The notes under the pieces were generated by a model, which searched no databases, was not told where the DNA came from, and saw only the letters and a program-made list of their open reading frames with translations. Made by a program: the position numbers and the translations under genes. A DNA stretch of 22,790 bases. Origin: Motiliproteus sp036960405 (lineage in GTDB: Bacteria; Pseudomonadota; Gammaproteobacteria; Pseudomonadales; Balneatricaceae). This document shows, in pieces, positions 7,480-15,660 of the stretch. Where the stretch lies: assembly GCA_036960405.1 (NCBI GenBank), contig JBALWS010000067.1, positions 1-22,790 on the forward strand, read 5' to 3'. Numbering within the stretch: position 1 is the first letter of the stretch; every line of letters begins with the position of its first letter.

Positions 7480-7584
7480 ATGTACCGTACCCACTGCTTT
7501 TTACTGCTTGCTGCCATCGTCTTGCTCCAAGCTTGTTCGCCGATTCCTGACCTTCCTGGTCCGATCGGAATCCCTGGTTTGTAA
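7480..7584 (+). CDS. 34-residue small lipoprotein
   Basis: ATG 7480 (AAGG eight bases upstream) encodes a short lipoprotein precursor: positive start MYRTH, a hydrophobic run, lipobox LQAC with lipidated Cys19, then a 16-residue Pro/Gly-rich tail CSPIPDLPGPIGIPGL. The frame could open further upstream at 7399, but that would bury the signal peptide behind 27 unrelated residues. No family function is known to me. It lies 96 bases after the hydrolase lipoprotein and 51 before the CDF transporter and may be independently expressed. Such very small lipoproteins are usually missed by gene callers. Confidence 0.6.
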   Translation: MYRTHCFLLLAAIVLLQACSPIPDLPGPIGIPGL

Positions 7585-7635
7585 TGAGTCTTTCAGTATT
7601 GACCTGCGTTAACGGATAACACAGAGGTTTCCCCT

Positions 7636-8745
7636 ATGGCTAATAGTTCCAGGAAAGCGGTGCTGACCGCGATCGTCTCCAATAGCATCGTCACGGTGAT
7701 TAAGTTCTTGGCGGCGATGGTGAGTGGCTCGGCATCGATGATGAATGAGGCGATTCACAGCCTAATGGATACCCTCAATCAGGGGTTTCTTTTGCGGGGC
7801 CTTGTTGTTGCCGAACAGCCCGCGGATCAGCATTACGCGTTTGGCCATGGACAGAAGAAGTATTTGTGGAACCTGTGGAGTGCGATCGGGCTGTTCTCGA
7901 TCGGTTGCGGACTGGGTTTAGCGCATGCTTGGCACAGCTACCAGGGTATGGATCAGTATCAACCGACGGCCGACCTGCTGGTGCTGGGGTACTCGTTGCC
8001 GGTTCTATGGATCAGCTTGACGGTGCTGGCGATCGCTTTTGTGCTTGAGGGCTACTCCTTCCTGGTCGCCTTTATGGAGTTCTACCGGCGCATGCGGGCG
8101 AACAAACGCTGGAACCCGTTCAGTTATCTGCTCGATTGCGACGACCCGACGCTGGTCGCGGTGGTGTTGGAGGATTCGGTGGCGATGATCGGTCTGGTGC
8201 TGGCCAGCGCGGGGATTATCTTGTCGGCTCAGACCGGTAATCCGGTCTGGGATATCGGCTTTTCTACCGCTATCGCGGTGATGCTGGGGGTGATCGCGTT
8301 CTATCTGGGTTACGTTAATATGCGTTTTCTGGCAGATCTGCGCGATAAGCCGGCCGAAGAGTTGTTTAGGCAGTTGGTCGGCGAGCACCCGGAGGTCGAT
8401 CAACTGCACGACCTGCGCTCGATCATCATCGACGAAAACTACAGCCTGCTGGTGGCGGATATCGAACTACGCGAAGAGGTGGTGTTGGCTAATCTGCAAC
8501 CGCGGATTCAGCAACGTAGCCAGGCGTTGCTGGCCGCTCTACCCATTGAGCGACAGCAGCAAGAATCGTTACGGCATTATGTTGAGGCACGGGCGGCGGT
8601 AGAGATGGCGCTGACGCGTACCGAGGAGATTGCCGCTGAGTTGGAGTCCCAGCTCAAAGCCAAGCTGCCCAGGGTCGGGCATGTCACGCTGGAAGTGAGC
8701 GGCTTGGTCGCACCGGTTGATGATCCGTTAACGGTTACGGCGTAA
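7636..8745 (+). CDS. Cation diffusion facilitator family transporter
   Basis: This 369-residue inner-membrane protein should export divalent metal (Zn, Mn or Fe) against protons. The CDF hallmark HxxxD is seen in TM2 as His41-Asp45 within SMMNEAIHSLMDTLNQ, preceded by TM1 (residues ~9-30). HYAFGHGQKKYLWNLWSAIG leads into TM3. The TM5 region carries acidic residues in LEDSVAMIGLVLASAG. A C-terminal cytoplasmic domain follows from about residue 235 and is longer than in YiiP. The FGHGQKKYLWNLWSA block and the TM5 LED motif place it nearer the ZnT9/SLC30A9-like branch than YiiP. AGAGG eight bases before ATG 7636 supports the start. The metal cannot be fixed from sequence alone. Confidence 0.93.
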   Translation: MANSSRKAVLTAIVSNSIVTVIKFLAAMVSGSASMMNEAIHSLMDTLNQGFLLRGLVVAEQPADQHYAFGHGQKKYLWNLWSAIGLFSIGCGLGLAHAWHSYQGMDQYQPTADLLVLGYSLPVLWISLTVLAIAFVLEGYSFLVAFMEFYRRMRANKRWNPFSYLLDCDDPTLVAVVLEDSVAMIGLVLASAGIILSAQTGNPVWDIGFSTAIAVMLGVIAFYLGYVNMRFLADLRDKPAEELFRQLVGEHPEVDQLHDLRSIIIDENYSLLVADIELREEVVLANLQPRIQQRSQALLAALPIERQQQESLRHYVEARAAVEMALTRTEEIAAELESQLKAKLPRVGHVTLEVSGLVAPVDDPLTVTA

Positions 8746-8749
8746 CGGC

Positions 8750-8775
8750 AGCAGGCTGTTGAAAATCTACCTGCT
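8750..8775. terminator. Weak hairpin between convergent genes
   Basis: AGCAGG (8750-8755) and CCTGCT (8770-8775) form a six-base-pair stem with a 14-base loop in the 28-base gap between the CDF gene and the convergent DUF1499 gene, overlapping the latter's stop. It has no T run, so terminator activity is uncertain. Confidence 0.25.
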
Positions 8776-9247
8776 AGGGCTTAACGGCGTAGCGTTGCCG
8801 CAGCTGCTCAACCCGGATCCGGTTGGCGCCAAAGTCACTGGTGCCGACGCGCGAGGCGGAGCGGATCTGAATAATGCTGTTCTGCTCGTCGATGCGAGCC
8901 TCCAGATCATCGACAAAACCAAACAGAGGGCTGCTAAAAGTGGCCGACAGGTAGCGTTCATCAACGCTAATCAGCTCGCCGCCGTGTTCGGTGATAACCG
9001 TTTGCAGGCGCGCCCAGTCCTGCGCTACTGATTCTGGGGTGGTGGGGAGCGGCTCAACCTTTTTATCGGCCGGTGTCCCTGGCTCAGAGTTAACGCAGTT
9101 GGGCTTGGGTGAGCAGGCCGATAACTGCTGATTCACCAGTCCAGCTGCTTCGCCGTGCCTGGAGTCCATCGCCTTGACGATAAACATAATCACCACCGCG
9201 ATCAGGCTCCCGCCTACGGCGATTCCGAGAATGCTTAACAGTTTCAT
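8774..9247 (-). CDS. DUF1499 family membrane-anchored protein
   Basis: This 157-residue protein has an N-terminal membrane anchor (residues ~4-25) and the DUF1499 signature LSACSPKPNCVNSE followed by the conserved core (WARLQTVI, ELISVDERYLSATFSSPLFGFVDDLEARID, IQIRSASRVGTSDFGANRIRVEQLR). The family is widespread and of unknown biochemical role. The two cysteines flanking the PKPN turn are family-conserved. AGGAG about six bases before ATG 9247 is a strong ribosome site. It is transcribed alone, divergent from the next gene and convergent with the CDF gene. Confidence 0.92.
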   Translation of the reverse strand: MKLLSILGIAVGGSLIAVVIMFIVKAMDSRHGEAAGLVNQQLSACSPKPNCVNSEPGTPADKKVEPLPTTPESVAQDWARLQTVITEHGGELISVDERYLSATFSSPLFGFVDDLEARIDEQNSIIQIRSASRVGTSDFGANRIRVEQLRQRYAVKP

Positions 9248-9425
9248 GGTTGGCTCCTAAAAAATGGCCGGCAAGTATACCTCTGGAGAGGGCCGTACTC
9301 AGCAAAATAGTCGCTGTTGTCGGTTTTTGCTATTCGCTGTTACAGATGACAGATATCAAGTTGATTGGCGCTGATCTAATGTACTGTTCGGCTAACGAGT
9401 TGAATGATGTCTGCGGAGTGTTGTT

Positions 9426-9848
9426 ATGTCGGGTCAAAGCGAACGGATCGTATGGTGGCGCTGGCTGCTATTGCCCTGTGTTGTTGCATTGAGTTGGGGC
9501 CTGGCCGTTGCGTTAGGGGCGGGGGCGTACCTGTTGTTTATGGATGTCGTCTGCCCGCCTGAACTACGTTTTGATAGCAGTTGCTACAGTGACGCTGTGT
9601 TGCTGAGCGAGAAGCTGATGATTTTAGCGATCGCTAGCGTGTCGGGATTGGCGATGATCTGCGGTGGCTATTGGGCCGCTCCGAAGGCGGCTTTTCTGAC
9701 TGCTCAATGGTTGGCGCTGTTCGGTGCTCTTAGTGCGACGTTGGCACTGTTGGCACTAGATTGGGACATGTGGCTGATGTATGGCGCTTTCTTGGCGGGA
9801 CTGGTGTTGGCGTTGGTCGGGATAAAGTATCGACTTCGTCAGCGTTAA
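9426..9848 (+). CDS. Small four-helix membrane protein, unknown function
   Basis: A 140-residue protein with four predicted membrane helices (about 13-38, 62-83, 88-110 and 113-133) separated by short loops, and a basic C-terminus (KYRLRQR). Two cysteines (VCPPELRFDSSCY) lie in the loop after helix 1; if that loop is periplasmic they could pair. I do not recognise the family. GGAG seven bases before ATG 9426 supports the start. It is flanked by a divergent DUF1499 gene and a downstream lipoprotein gene 115 bases away. Confidence 0.72.
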   Translation: MSGQSERIVWWRWLLLPCVVALSWGLAVALGAGAYLLFMDVVCPPELRFDSSCYSDAVLLSEKLMILAIASVSGLAMICGGYWAAPKAAFLTAQWLALFGALSATLALLALDWDMWLMYGAFLAGLVLALVGIKYRLRQR

Positions 9849-9963
9849 CAGTTCCTAACGTCATCGTCTCGTCGTTGTCAGCGAGAGTGTCGCAGAAAAA
9901 ATCGGTTACATGATCAATAATTGGGGCTAGGCTGTAGTGACATGGCTGCATGGGTAACTGAGG

Positions 9964-10332
9964 ATGATGAATCTGGCTCGTCGGTTGTTGGTCTTAAACG
10001 CTTTGGCACTGCTAACGCTTTACGGCTGTGCCCAAGCTCCCGTTGATTCGGGACGCGACTCTGATGCGGTAGTGGTGACCCAGGGGAGTGCTTCGCAGTG
10101 GACTCAATTTGGTGTGCTGCTGGCTGTGATGCCGATCCAGCTAACTGGGTCGGACGGTAAGTCAGAGGCGGGCATGCGGATGGATATTGTACTCGACGAT
10201 GGCTCGTCGCTGGTGGTGGAGCAGGCGCTATCGCAAGCCGGTGAGTTACACGAGGGTAATCGGGTCAAAGTGCTACGGATTGGTGGTTATTCGCGGGTGA
10301 CTTTTTGGCCGTATCAGAAAGGGGCTGAGTAG
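9964..10332 (+). CDS. Small outer-membrane-type lipoprotein
   Basis: A 122-residue protein with an N-terminal signal ending in LYGC (lipidated Cys near residue 22), then a short linker and a beta-rich domain (FGVLLAVMPIQL, MRMDIVLDDGSSLVVEQ, ELHEGNRVKVLRIGGYSRVTF). The last segment resembles the C-terminal SH3-like strand region of SlyB/PcpY-type lipoproteins, but the glycine-zipper part is missing, so this is only a resemblance. Start choice is uncertain: two adjacent ATGs (9964, 9967) follow GAGG with very short spacing. The function is unknown. Confidence 0.68.
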   Translation: MMNLARRLLVLNALALLTLYGCAQAPVDSGRDSDAVVVTQGSASQWTQFGVLLAVMPIQLTGSDGKSEAGMRMDIVLDDGSSLVVEQALSQAGELHEGNRVKVLRIGGYSRVTFWPYQKGAE

Positions 10333-10448
10333 TCGCTATACCGGTGCGATACGGGTACAGGGTTGGACTATTAATCTAGTGGGCAAATAGGTAACCACAC
10401 CTACCTGTCCATCGCCCTCTTAGAGTTGGCGCAACTGCGCTAAGTTGC

Positions 10449-10466
10449 TGACTCCTCCCTGAGTCA
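10449..10466. repeat. Short perfect inverted repeat
   Basis: TGACTC (10449-10454) and GAGTCA (10461-10466) flank CTCCCT. It adjoins a larger palindrome by one base, so the two form a compound structure in the gap between the lipoprotein gene and the convergent UPF0149 gene. Confidence 0.5.
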
Positions 10467-10467
10467 A

Positions 10468-10492
10468 ATTATTAACCCGCCGGGTTAATAAT
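10468..10492. terminator. Perfect 25-base palindrome, likely bidirectional terminator
   Basis: ATTATTAACCCG (10468-10479), central C, CGGGTTAATAAT (10481-10492): twelve-base arms match perfectly. It ends five bases before the UPF0149 stop, where a terminator is expected. On the minus strand the stem is followed by TTTG; on the plus strand by ATATCG. The AT-rich outer arms supply part of a U-tract once folded. A dyad operator is the alternative, but no promoter start lies nearby. Confidence 0.6.
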
Positions 10493-10496
10493 ATCG

Positions 10497-11147
10497 TTAA
10501 CGCTGTTTCTTCGCCGGTCCTTTATTGCCTTGTTCGGGCACTCTAAACAACAGGTATAGATCGGTCAGTAGGTCGGGAATCTCTTCGCATAGGCCTTCGA
10601 TCAGCTTGGTATCGCGGCGCATCTTCTGCAGTTCTTTATCATCCTCAAACAGTTCCGAGGCGATCATGGTTGGCAGTAGCAGTTCGGCGACCTGCTCTTC
10701 CTGTTCGCCAAACCAGTCCTCTTCACGCATGAAGACACCTTCCATGAAACCTTGGCACCAAACGGTTAGCAGCGAGTCTTCGTCGAGGCTCAGATCGCAC
10801 GGCAGCTCGGGTGGTTCTTCGTGCTCCAGTTCCTCGCAGATGCCGAGCAATTCACGCCGTAATAGCGACTCGATCCGTGCCTGCTGTACGCTGTTGGCGT
10901 AGTTGGGTTGGCCATCGAACAGCGATTCGAGCCATTCGGCTTCGGCGATCTCAACCGGGCAGATCGCAATGGCCGTCAGCATGCCGTGCAAACTGGGGTA
11001 ATCCAGTGCGTCTTCGGATACCGCATCGGAGAATAGAAACGTTTCCAGCTCATCAATTTCGTTTTCGTCGAGGGGCGTGTTATCGGCACGGTCCAAGGTC
11101 ATGGCGGTTCTCGCTAGATGCATTATAGGGTGGTGACTGGCAGGCAT
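10497..11147 (-). CDS. UPF0149 family protein (YecA/YgfB type)
   Basis: A 216-residue acidic cytoplasmic protein of the UPF0149 family. Seen are the DELETFLFS start of the conserved domain, the motif SLHGMLTAIAICP, and WCQGFMEGVF, the usual landmarks, with many Asp/Glu and a basic C-terminal tail (GPAKKQR). It lacks the C-terminal SEC-C zinc motif found in E. coli YecA. Function in the family is poorly defined. AGGGAGT just before ATG 11147 supports this start; an ATG at 11102 is possible but has no good ribosome site. It is divergent from recQ and ends next to a strong palindrome. Confidence 0.88.
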   Translation of the reverse strand: MPASHHPIMHLARTAMTLDRADNTPLDENEIDELETFLFSDAVSEDALDYPSLHGMLTAIAICPVEIAEAEWLESLFDGQPNYANSVQQARIESLLRRELLGICEELEHEEPPELPCDLSLDEDSLLTVWCQGFMEGVFMREEDWFGEQEEQVAELLLPTMIASELFEDDKELQKMRRDTKLIEGLCEEIPDLLTDLYLLFRVPEQGNKGPAKKQR

Positions 11148-11273
11148 TGTACTCCCTGATATCGCCCGAGGGTAGCGGCCGCTGATTGGGTTTTACGGCT
11201 GGCGTAGAAGCAGGTTGAATGAAAATCCTCCGGGGTGTTTCTTGTCGGAGCAGGAAAGCGGATAATCGCCGCC

Positions 11274-13409
11274 ATGTTGAATCTTGCCCTCGAACGTTTA
11301 CGCACCACTTTCGGTTTCGATAGTTTTCGGCCGCCTCAGGATCAAGTCGTCCAGACCCTGCTCGACGGCGGTGATGCCTTGGTGCTGATGCCTACCGGTG
11401 GCGGTAAATCGCTGTGTTACCAGTTGCCGGCGTTGATTCGCGAAGGCACCGCTATCGTGGTGTCACCGCTGATTGCATTGATGCAGGATCAGGTGCGGGC
11501 GCTGTCGCAGCTCGGCATCAAGGCGGCGTTTCTCAACTCGACGTTGGATTACCAGGCGGCGCGCCAAGTCGAGAGTGATCTGCTCAATGGTCAGCTAGAG
11601 TTGTTGTATATTGCCCCCGAGCGTCTGTTGCAGCCGCGCACCTTGGGCTTGCTTAGCAGTGCCAAGATATCGTTATTTGCCATCGATGAAGCGCACTGCG
11701 TGTCACAGTGGGGGCACGATTTCAGGCCCGAATACCTGCGACTATCGGTGTTGCACCAGCAGTTCCCGGCAATACCTCGGATCGCACTCACCGCAACCGC
11801 CGATCAACGTACTCGCGAAGAGATCATCAAGCGTTTGGCGTTGGAGAATGCGGCGATCTTCGTGCAGGGGTTTGATCGCCCCAATATCCGTTACCGGATT
11901 ACCCAGAAACAAAGCGCTAAGCAGCAGCTGAAACAATTTATCCAAACCGAACACGCCAACGATTCGGGCATCGTTTATTGTTTGTCGCGTAAAAAAGTCG
12001 ATGAGACAGCCGCCTTCCTGTGCGCCGAAGGGTGGCATGCGCTGCCGTATCATGCGGGCTTGCCTGGGCCAACGCGGGCTGACCACCAGCATCGGTTTTT
12101 GACCGAAGAAAAGGTCATCGTGGTGGCCACCATCGCTTTTGGCATGGGGATCGATAAGCCCAATGTTCGTTTTGTGGCTCACCTAGATCTGCCCAAAAGT
12201 ATCGAGGCCTATTATCAGGAAACCGGTCGTGCCGGGCGCGATGGCGAACCCGCCGATGCCTGGATGGTGTACGGACTGCAGGATGTGCTGTTCTTGCGTC
12301 AGATGCTGGAAAGTTCCGAGGCCGAGGCGCAGCAGAAGCAGATCGAACGGCAGCGCCTAGAGGCGATGCTGGGGCTGTGCGAGGTCACCAGTTGTCGGCG
12401 CCAGGCACTGCTGGGCTATTTTGGCGAGCAGGAGCACGACGCCTGCGGTAACTGCGATACCTGTTTGACTCCGGTCGAAACCTGGGATGGCACCGAAGCG
12501 GCGCGTAAGGCGCTGTCGACGGTTTACCGCACCGGCCAGCGCTTTGGCGTCAGTTATCTGATCGATGTGCTGTTGGGTAAGGCCAATGACAAGGTCAAAC
12601 AGTACGGTCATCTGCAGTTGTCGACCTTTGGTATCGGTAAAGAACTCAATATGCAGGAGTGGCGCTCGCTGTTTCGCCAGCTGGTAGCGCGTGGACTGCT
12701 CGATGTCGACCACGAAAGCTACGGCGCGCTGCGTTTGTCGGATCGCTGTCGGCCGTTGCTCAAGGGCGAGCAGAGCCTGGAGCTACGCCGTGATGTGCGC
12801 GATAACCGCCAGCGTGAACGCAAGTCTCTGCGTGTCGCCAGTCACCAACGGCTCAATCAACAGCAGCAGACGTTGTGGGAGGCGTTGCGGACGGTGCGCA
12901 AGCAGCTGGCCGACGAGCAGGATGTGCCGCCATTCTATATTTTCCACGATGCCACCTTGATGGAGATGGTCGAGCAGCAGCCGACGACGCTGGCAGCACT
13001 GGCGCATATCAATGGGGTCGGTAAAACTAAGCTCGAGCGCTACGGCGATGCCTTTCTTGAAGTATTAGGTGAAGCCGAGCAAGCAGTTAGCCATCAGCAC
13101 GAGCGTCAGCAACTGGTTGATTTGTTGCAAGCCGGGATGAGTCCAGAGCAGGTTGCTCAGCGGCTGCAGATTAGCCCGAAAGAGGTGCTGCATCAGATTG
13201 CGGCAGTGGTTGAGCGCGAAGCGACACCGTTGGCTCGATTGCTTGTGCTGAGTGAGCTGGACCTCACACAGATGGAAACCGCCTTGCTGCACTTTCAAGA
13301 TGCCGGCATACGCGATCTGAAACAGGTAGCACAGAGTCTTGACGATGCCTTCGATCCGGCACTGCTGCGCTGTGTACGGATGGAGCTGCAACGGCAGCAG
13401 CGGCTGTGA
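11274..13409 (+). CDS. recQ: ATP-dependent DNA helicase RecQ with C-terminal extension
   Basis: RecQ unwinds DNA 3'-5' in recombination and fork repair. From ATG 11274 the protein is 711 residues: Walker A PTGGGKS (40-46), DEAH (138-141) in AIDEAHCVSQWGHDFRPEY, helicase motifs with AFGMGIDKPNVRFV and QETGRAGRDG, a zinc-binding cysteine cluster (CEVTSCRR ... CGNCDTC), the RQC winged helix, and an HRDC domain (LWEALRTVRKQLA ... INGVGKTKLERYG). About 100 further residues follow, with a helix-turn-helix look (LLQAGMSPEQVAQRLQISPKEVLHQI), similar to HTH_40 domains seen in some RecQ proteins; E. coli RecQ (609 aa) lacks it. A GTG at 11235 would add 13 residues, but the ATG matches family N-termini; neither has a strong ribosome site. 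Confidence 0.96.
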   Translation: MLNLALERLRTTFGFDSFRPPQDQVVQTLLDGGDALVLMPTGGGKSLCYQLPALIREGTAIVVSPLIALMQDQVRALSQLGIKAAFLNSTLDYQAARQVESDLLNGQLELLYIAPERLLQPRTLGLLSSAKISLFAIDEAHCVSQWGHDFRPEYLRLSVLHQQFPAIPRIALTATADQRTREEIIKRLALENAAIFVQGFDRPNIRYRITQKQSAKQQLKQFIQTEHANDSGIVYCLSRKKVDETAAFLCAEGWHALPYHAGLPGPTRADHQHRFLTEEKVIVVATIAFGMGIDKPNVRFVAHLDLPKSIEAYYQETGRAGRDGEPADAWMVYGLQDVLFLRQMLESSEAEAQQKQIERQRLEAMLGLCEVTSCRRQALLGYFGEQEHDACGNCDTCLTPVETWDGTEAARKALSTVYRTGQRFGVSYLIDVLLGKANDKVKQYGHLQLSTFGIGKELNMQEWRSLFRQLVARGLLDVDHESYGALRLSDRCRPLLKGEQSLELRRDVRDNRQRERKSLRVASHQRLNQQQQTLWEALRTVRKQLADEQDVPPFYIFHDATLMEMVEQQPTTLAALAHINGVGKTKLERYGDAFLEVLGEAEQAVSHQHERQQLVDLLQAGMSPEQVAQRLQISPKEVLHQIAAVVEREATPLARLLVLSELDLTQMETALLHFQDAGIRDLKQVAQSLDDAFDPALLRCVRMELQRQQRL

Positions 13410-13445
13410 TCGGACTGAGGGTTATTGCTCTGTGCGGACGCTTCG

Positions 13446-13868
13446 ATGGCTGAATCGATGCTGCCGCTGTGGGGGCTGTTTACTAGTGGCTTTATCTCAT
13501 CGACGCTACTGCCTGGAGGCTCAGAACTGCTGTTGTTGTATCTGTTGGACCAGGGGGACCAACCCTGGTGGCAATTGGTGGCGGTGGTCACTTTAGGTAA
13601 TACGCTCGGAGGCTTGGTCACGTGGGGGATGGGTTACTGGGTTGCATATCGGTTCCCGCTAAAGTCTCTGTCACCACGCCAGCAGCAGGCGCGTAATTGG
13701 TTTCACCGTTATGGCAGTCCGGTGCTGCTGTTGTCCTGGCTGCCGCTTATTGGTGATCCGCTGTGTTTTATCAGTGGTTGGCTGAAACAGCGCTTCTGGC
13801 TTTGCTTGCTGTTTATCGGCCTAGGTAAGGTGGGGCGTTACCTATTGTTAGCGACGCCCTGGATCTGA
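13446..13868 (+). CDS. yqaA: YqaA-like DedA/VTT-domain membrane protein
   Basis: A 140-residue inner-membrane protein of the SNARE-associated/DedA-like superfamily, YqaA branch. The N-terminus LFTSGFISSTLLPGGSELLLLYLL carries the typical SE-containing re-entrant loop, followed by a glycine-rich segment (TLGNTLGGLVTWGMGYW) and WFHRYGSPVLLLSWLPLIGDPLCFISGW, the second hallmark. Related proteins act in lipid or proton-linked membrane homeostasis; this one's role is not proven. ATG 13446 fits the family N-terminus, but TTG 13425 has the better ribosome site (GAGGG three bases upstream) and would add seven residues. It begins 36 bases after recQ, so co-transcription is likely. Confidence 0.88.
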   Translation: MAESMLPLWGLFTSGFISSTLLPGGSELLLLYLLDQGDQPWWQLVAVVTLGNTLGGLVTWGMGYWVAYRFPLKSLSPRQQQARNWFHRYGSPVLLLSWLPLIGDPLCFISGWLKQRFWLCLLFIGLGKVGRYLLLATPWI

Positions 13869-13877
13869 TGAGCTTTG

Positions 13878-13893
13878 CTAGGGGCGTCCCTAG
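13878..13893. terminator. Small hairpin after the yqaA-like gene
   Basis: CTAGGG, GCGT, CCCTAG form a perfect six-pair stem with a four-base loop, nine bases after the yqaA stop and ahead of ttcA. There is no long T run behind it, so termination is probably partial. Confidence 0.4.
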
Positions 13894-13959
13894 TCCACAG
13901 AGGCGTTTTAACGTACAATCGCGCGCTGTTTTTGATCCTATCAATCCGGGTTTTGTCCG

Positions 13960-14892
13960 ATGTCTAACCATGAAATGACCTACGATGCGGCGGCTGACCG
14001 TGTCCCAGAAGTTGAGTTGATTGCTGACGATAACGCAGCGGTTGATAGCAAGACGGCTGATAAAGAGGCTAAAACACAGCTTAACAAACTGCAGAAACGG
14101 TTACGTCGGGATGCCGGCCGGGCGATCAGCGATTTCAATATGATCGAAGATGGCGACAAGGTGATGGTGTGTTTGTCAGGAGGCAAGGACTCGTATGCCA
14201 TGCTCGATATTCTGCGCAACCTGCAACGGAGTGCGCCGATTCAGTTTGAACTGGTGGCGGTCAATCTGGATCAGAAACAGCCCGGTTTTCCCGAGCAGGT
14301 GTTGCCTGAGTATCTGCGCACCAATAAGGTGCCGTTTCATATTATCGAGCGTGATACCTACTCGGTAGTCAAAGAGGTGATCCCAGAAGGCAAAACTACC
14401 TGTGGGCTGTGTTCACGAATGCGCCGGGGCACCTTGTACCGTTTTGCTCAAGAGCATGGCTTTACCAAGATCGCGTTGGGGCATCATCGTGACGATATTC
14501 TGGAAACCTTCTTCCTGAATATGTTTTACGGCGGCAAACTGAAGACGATGCCTCCTAAGCTGCGCAGCGATGACGGCAAAAATATCGTCATCCGACCGAT
14601 GGCCTATTGCCGCGAAAAAGACATCATCCCTTACGCCGCGTTGCGCGAATTCCCGATCATCCCCTGTAACCTGTGTGGTTCTCAGGAAAATCTGCAGCGC
14701 CAGGTGCTCAAAGAGATGCTGCAGAGCTGGGATAAGCAGTTTCCGGGTCGGATAGAGGTGATGTTTAGCAGTTTGAAAAATGTGGTTCCGTCGCATCTGG
14801 TTGACAATCAACTGTTCGATTTCGATCAGTTTGCAGTGACAGGTACTGCGGCTGTTGAGCAACCTGAGTTGTTGGATGTTCTCGCCTTGTAG
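13960..14892 (+). CDS. ttcA: tRNA 2-thiocytidine(32) synthetase TtcA
   Basis: TtcA uses ATP and a [4Fe-4S] cluster to place sulfur on C32 of certain tRNAs. The 310-residue protein matches family length. The PP-loop SGGKDS is at 73-78. Iron-sulfur candidates are Cys148 and Cys151 (TTCGLCSR) and the Cys236/Cys239 pair in PCNLCGSQ. Other family blocks are VNLDQKQPGFP, LGHHRDDILETFFLN and RPMAYCREKDI. The first 40 residues are acidic and variable. The start at 13960 has only a weak ribosome site; ATG 13975 is a possible alternative. A TTGAT-CCT-ATCAA dyad lies 16-28 bases upstream. It is followed after 87 bases by a lipoprotein gene. Confidence 0.97.
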   Translation: MSNHEMTYDAAADRVPEVELIADDNAAVDSKTADKEAKTQLNKLQKRLRRDAGRAISDFNMIEDGDKVMVCLSGGKDSYAMLDILRNLQRSAPIQFELVAVNLDQKQPGFPEQVLPEYLRTNKVPFHIIERDTYSVVKEVIPEGKTTCGLCSRMRRGTLYRFAQEHGFTKIALGHHRDDILETFFLNMFYGGKLKTMPPKLRSDDGKNIVIRPMAYCREKDIIPYAALREFPIIPCNLCGSQENLQRQVLKEMLQSWDKQFPGRIEVMFSSLKNVVPSHLVDNQLFDFDQFAVTGTAAVEQPELLDVLAL

Positions 14893-14979
14893 CCTGGTTT
14901 GAGAGGCTGATAAGCGCAACTAAGCTTGGTAGACTGTCAAACCTTAAACCCCCTGTTTGTGATCCATCCTGAGAACTTT

Positions 14980-15660
14980 ATGAACCGCATTGTATTCGCC
15001 ATCTGTGTGTTGTTGCTGGCTGGCTGTCAGCAAAATCCTGTTCAGTCCCTGCCGGCTGCTGTCGCGGCACCGCCTGCTAGTGCCAACGATCTGGCTGAGC
15101 AGCTCAACGATGCCAACGGCAAGCGCTTTGATGGGGTTGAGGCGCGTATCACGCTGATCCAGGAGAAGCTGATCGAGCTGAACCAACAGTTGCAGCGCAC
15201 AACCGTTCAAAGCCAGCAGCAGTTGGCGATGTTGCAGTGGTTACAACAATCGCAGCAGCTTCAAACGGAGCAGCAAGCAGAGCAGCAATCGGGTCCTTCG
15301 ACACTTGACCAGCTCACCGAGCTGGTATTCCGGCTTGAGCAGATGTCGGCAGAATCGCAACAACAAGACGCGGATATGGCATCAAGCGCGGTCGTTACCG
15401 AACCGGTATACCAGTTGGTGTCGGTGTACGGCCCGAAAGGTTGGGTGGTGTTGAAGTACGATAGCTTGGCAGGCACCACCTGGAAGGCTGAGGCGGGCAA
15501 CTGGAAACGCATAGAAGAGGTCGGGGTGTTGCCTGAATCGAGTTATCAGGTGGTGATGGAGCCTATCGAAAAGGATGTTAGAGGCCATGTCGCGGCTCGG
15601 ATTGATCGTAACAATGGTATCACCTGGTGGCTTAAAGATAATCAGTGGGAACCATTTTAA
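14980..15660 (+). CDS. Coiled-coil lipoprotein, unknown function
   Basis: A 226-residue lipoprotein precursor with lipobox LAGC (Cys16). A Gln-rich helical region (about residues 30-125: RITLIQEKLIELNQQLQ and following) is very likely coiled coil, and a compact C-terminal domain with many Trp/Tyr follows (YGPKGWVVLKYDSLAGTTWKAEAGNWKRIEE ... WWLKDNQWEPF). I do not recognise the family. ATG 14980 is chosen because it places the signal peptide at the N-terminus; an in-frame start at 14926 would put 18 extra residues ahead of it. The stop overlaps the epmC start by one base (TAATG), which implies coupling, although no functional link to EF-P hydroxylation is evident. Confidence 0.75.
   Translation: MNRIVFAICVLLLAGCQQNPVQSLPAAVAAPPASANDLAEQLNDANGKRFDGVEARITLIQEKLIELNQQLQRTTVQSQQQLAMLQWLQQSQQLQTEQQAEQQSGPSTLDQLTELVFRLEQMSAESQQQDADMASSAVVTEPVYQLVSVYGPKGWVVLKYDSLAGTTWKAEAGNWKRIEEVGVLPESSYQVVMEPIEKDVRGHVAARIDRNNGITWWLKDNQWEPF

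Noticed and set aside
10380..10410. TAGGT...ACCTA inverted repeat after the lipoprotein gene
   Set aside because: Five-base arms are expected by chance in a region of this size, and no T run follows.
13932..13944. FNR/Anr-like box TTGAT-CCT-ATCAA upstream of ttcA
   Set aside because: The half-sites are perfect, but the spacer is three bases where FNR sites have four, and it lies only 16-28 bases before the start codon. I do not claim oxygen control.
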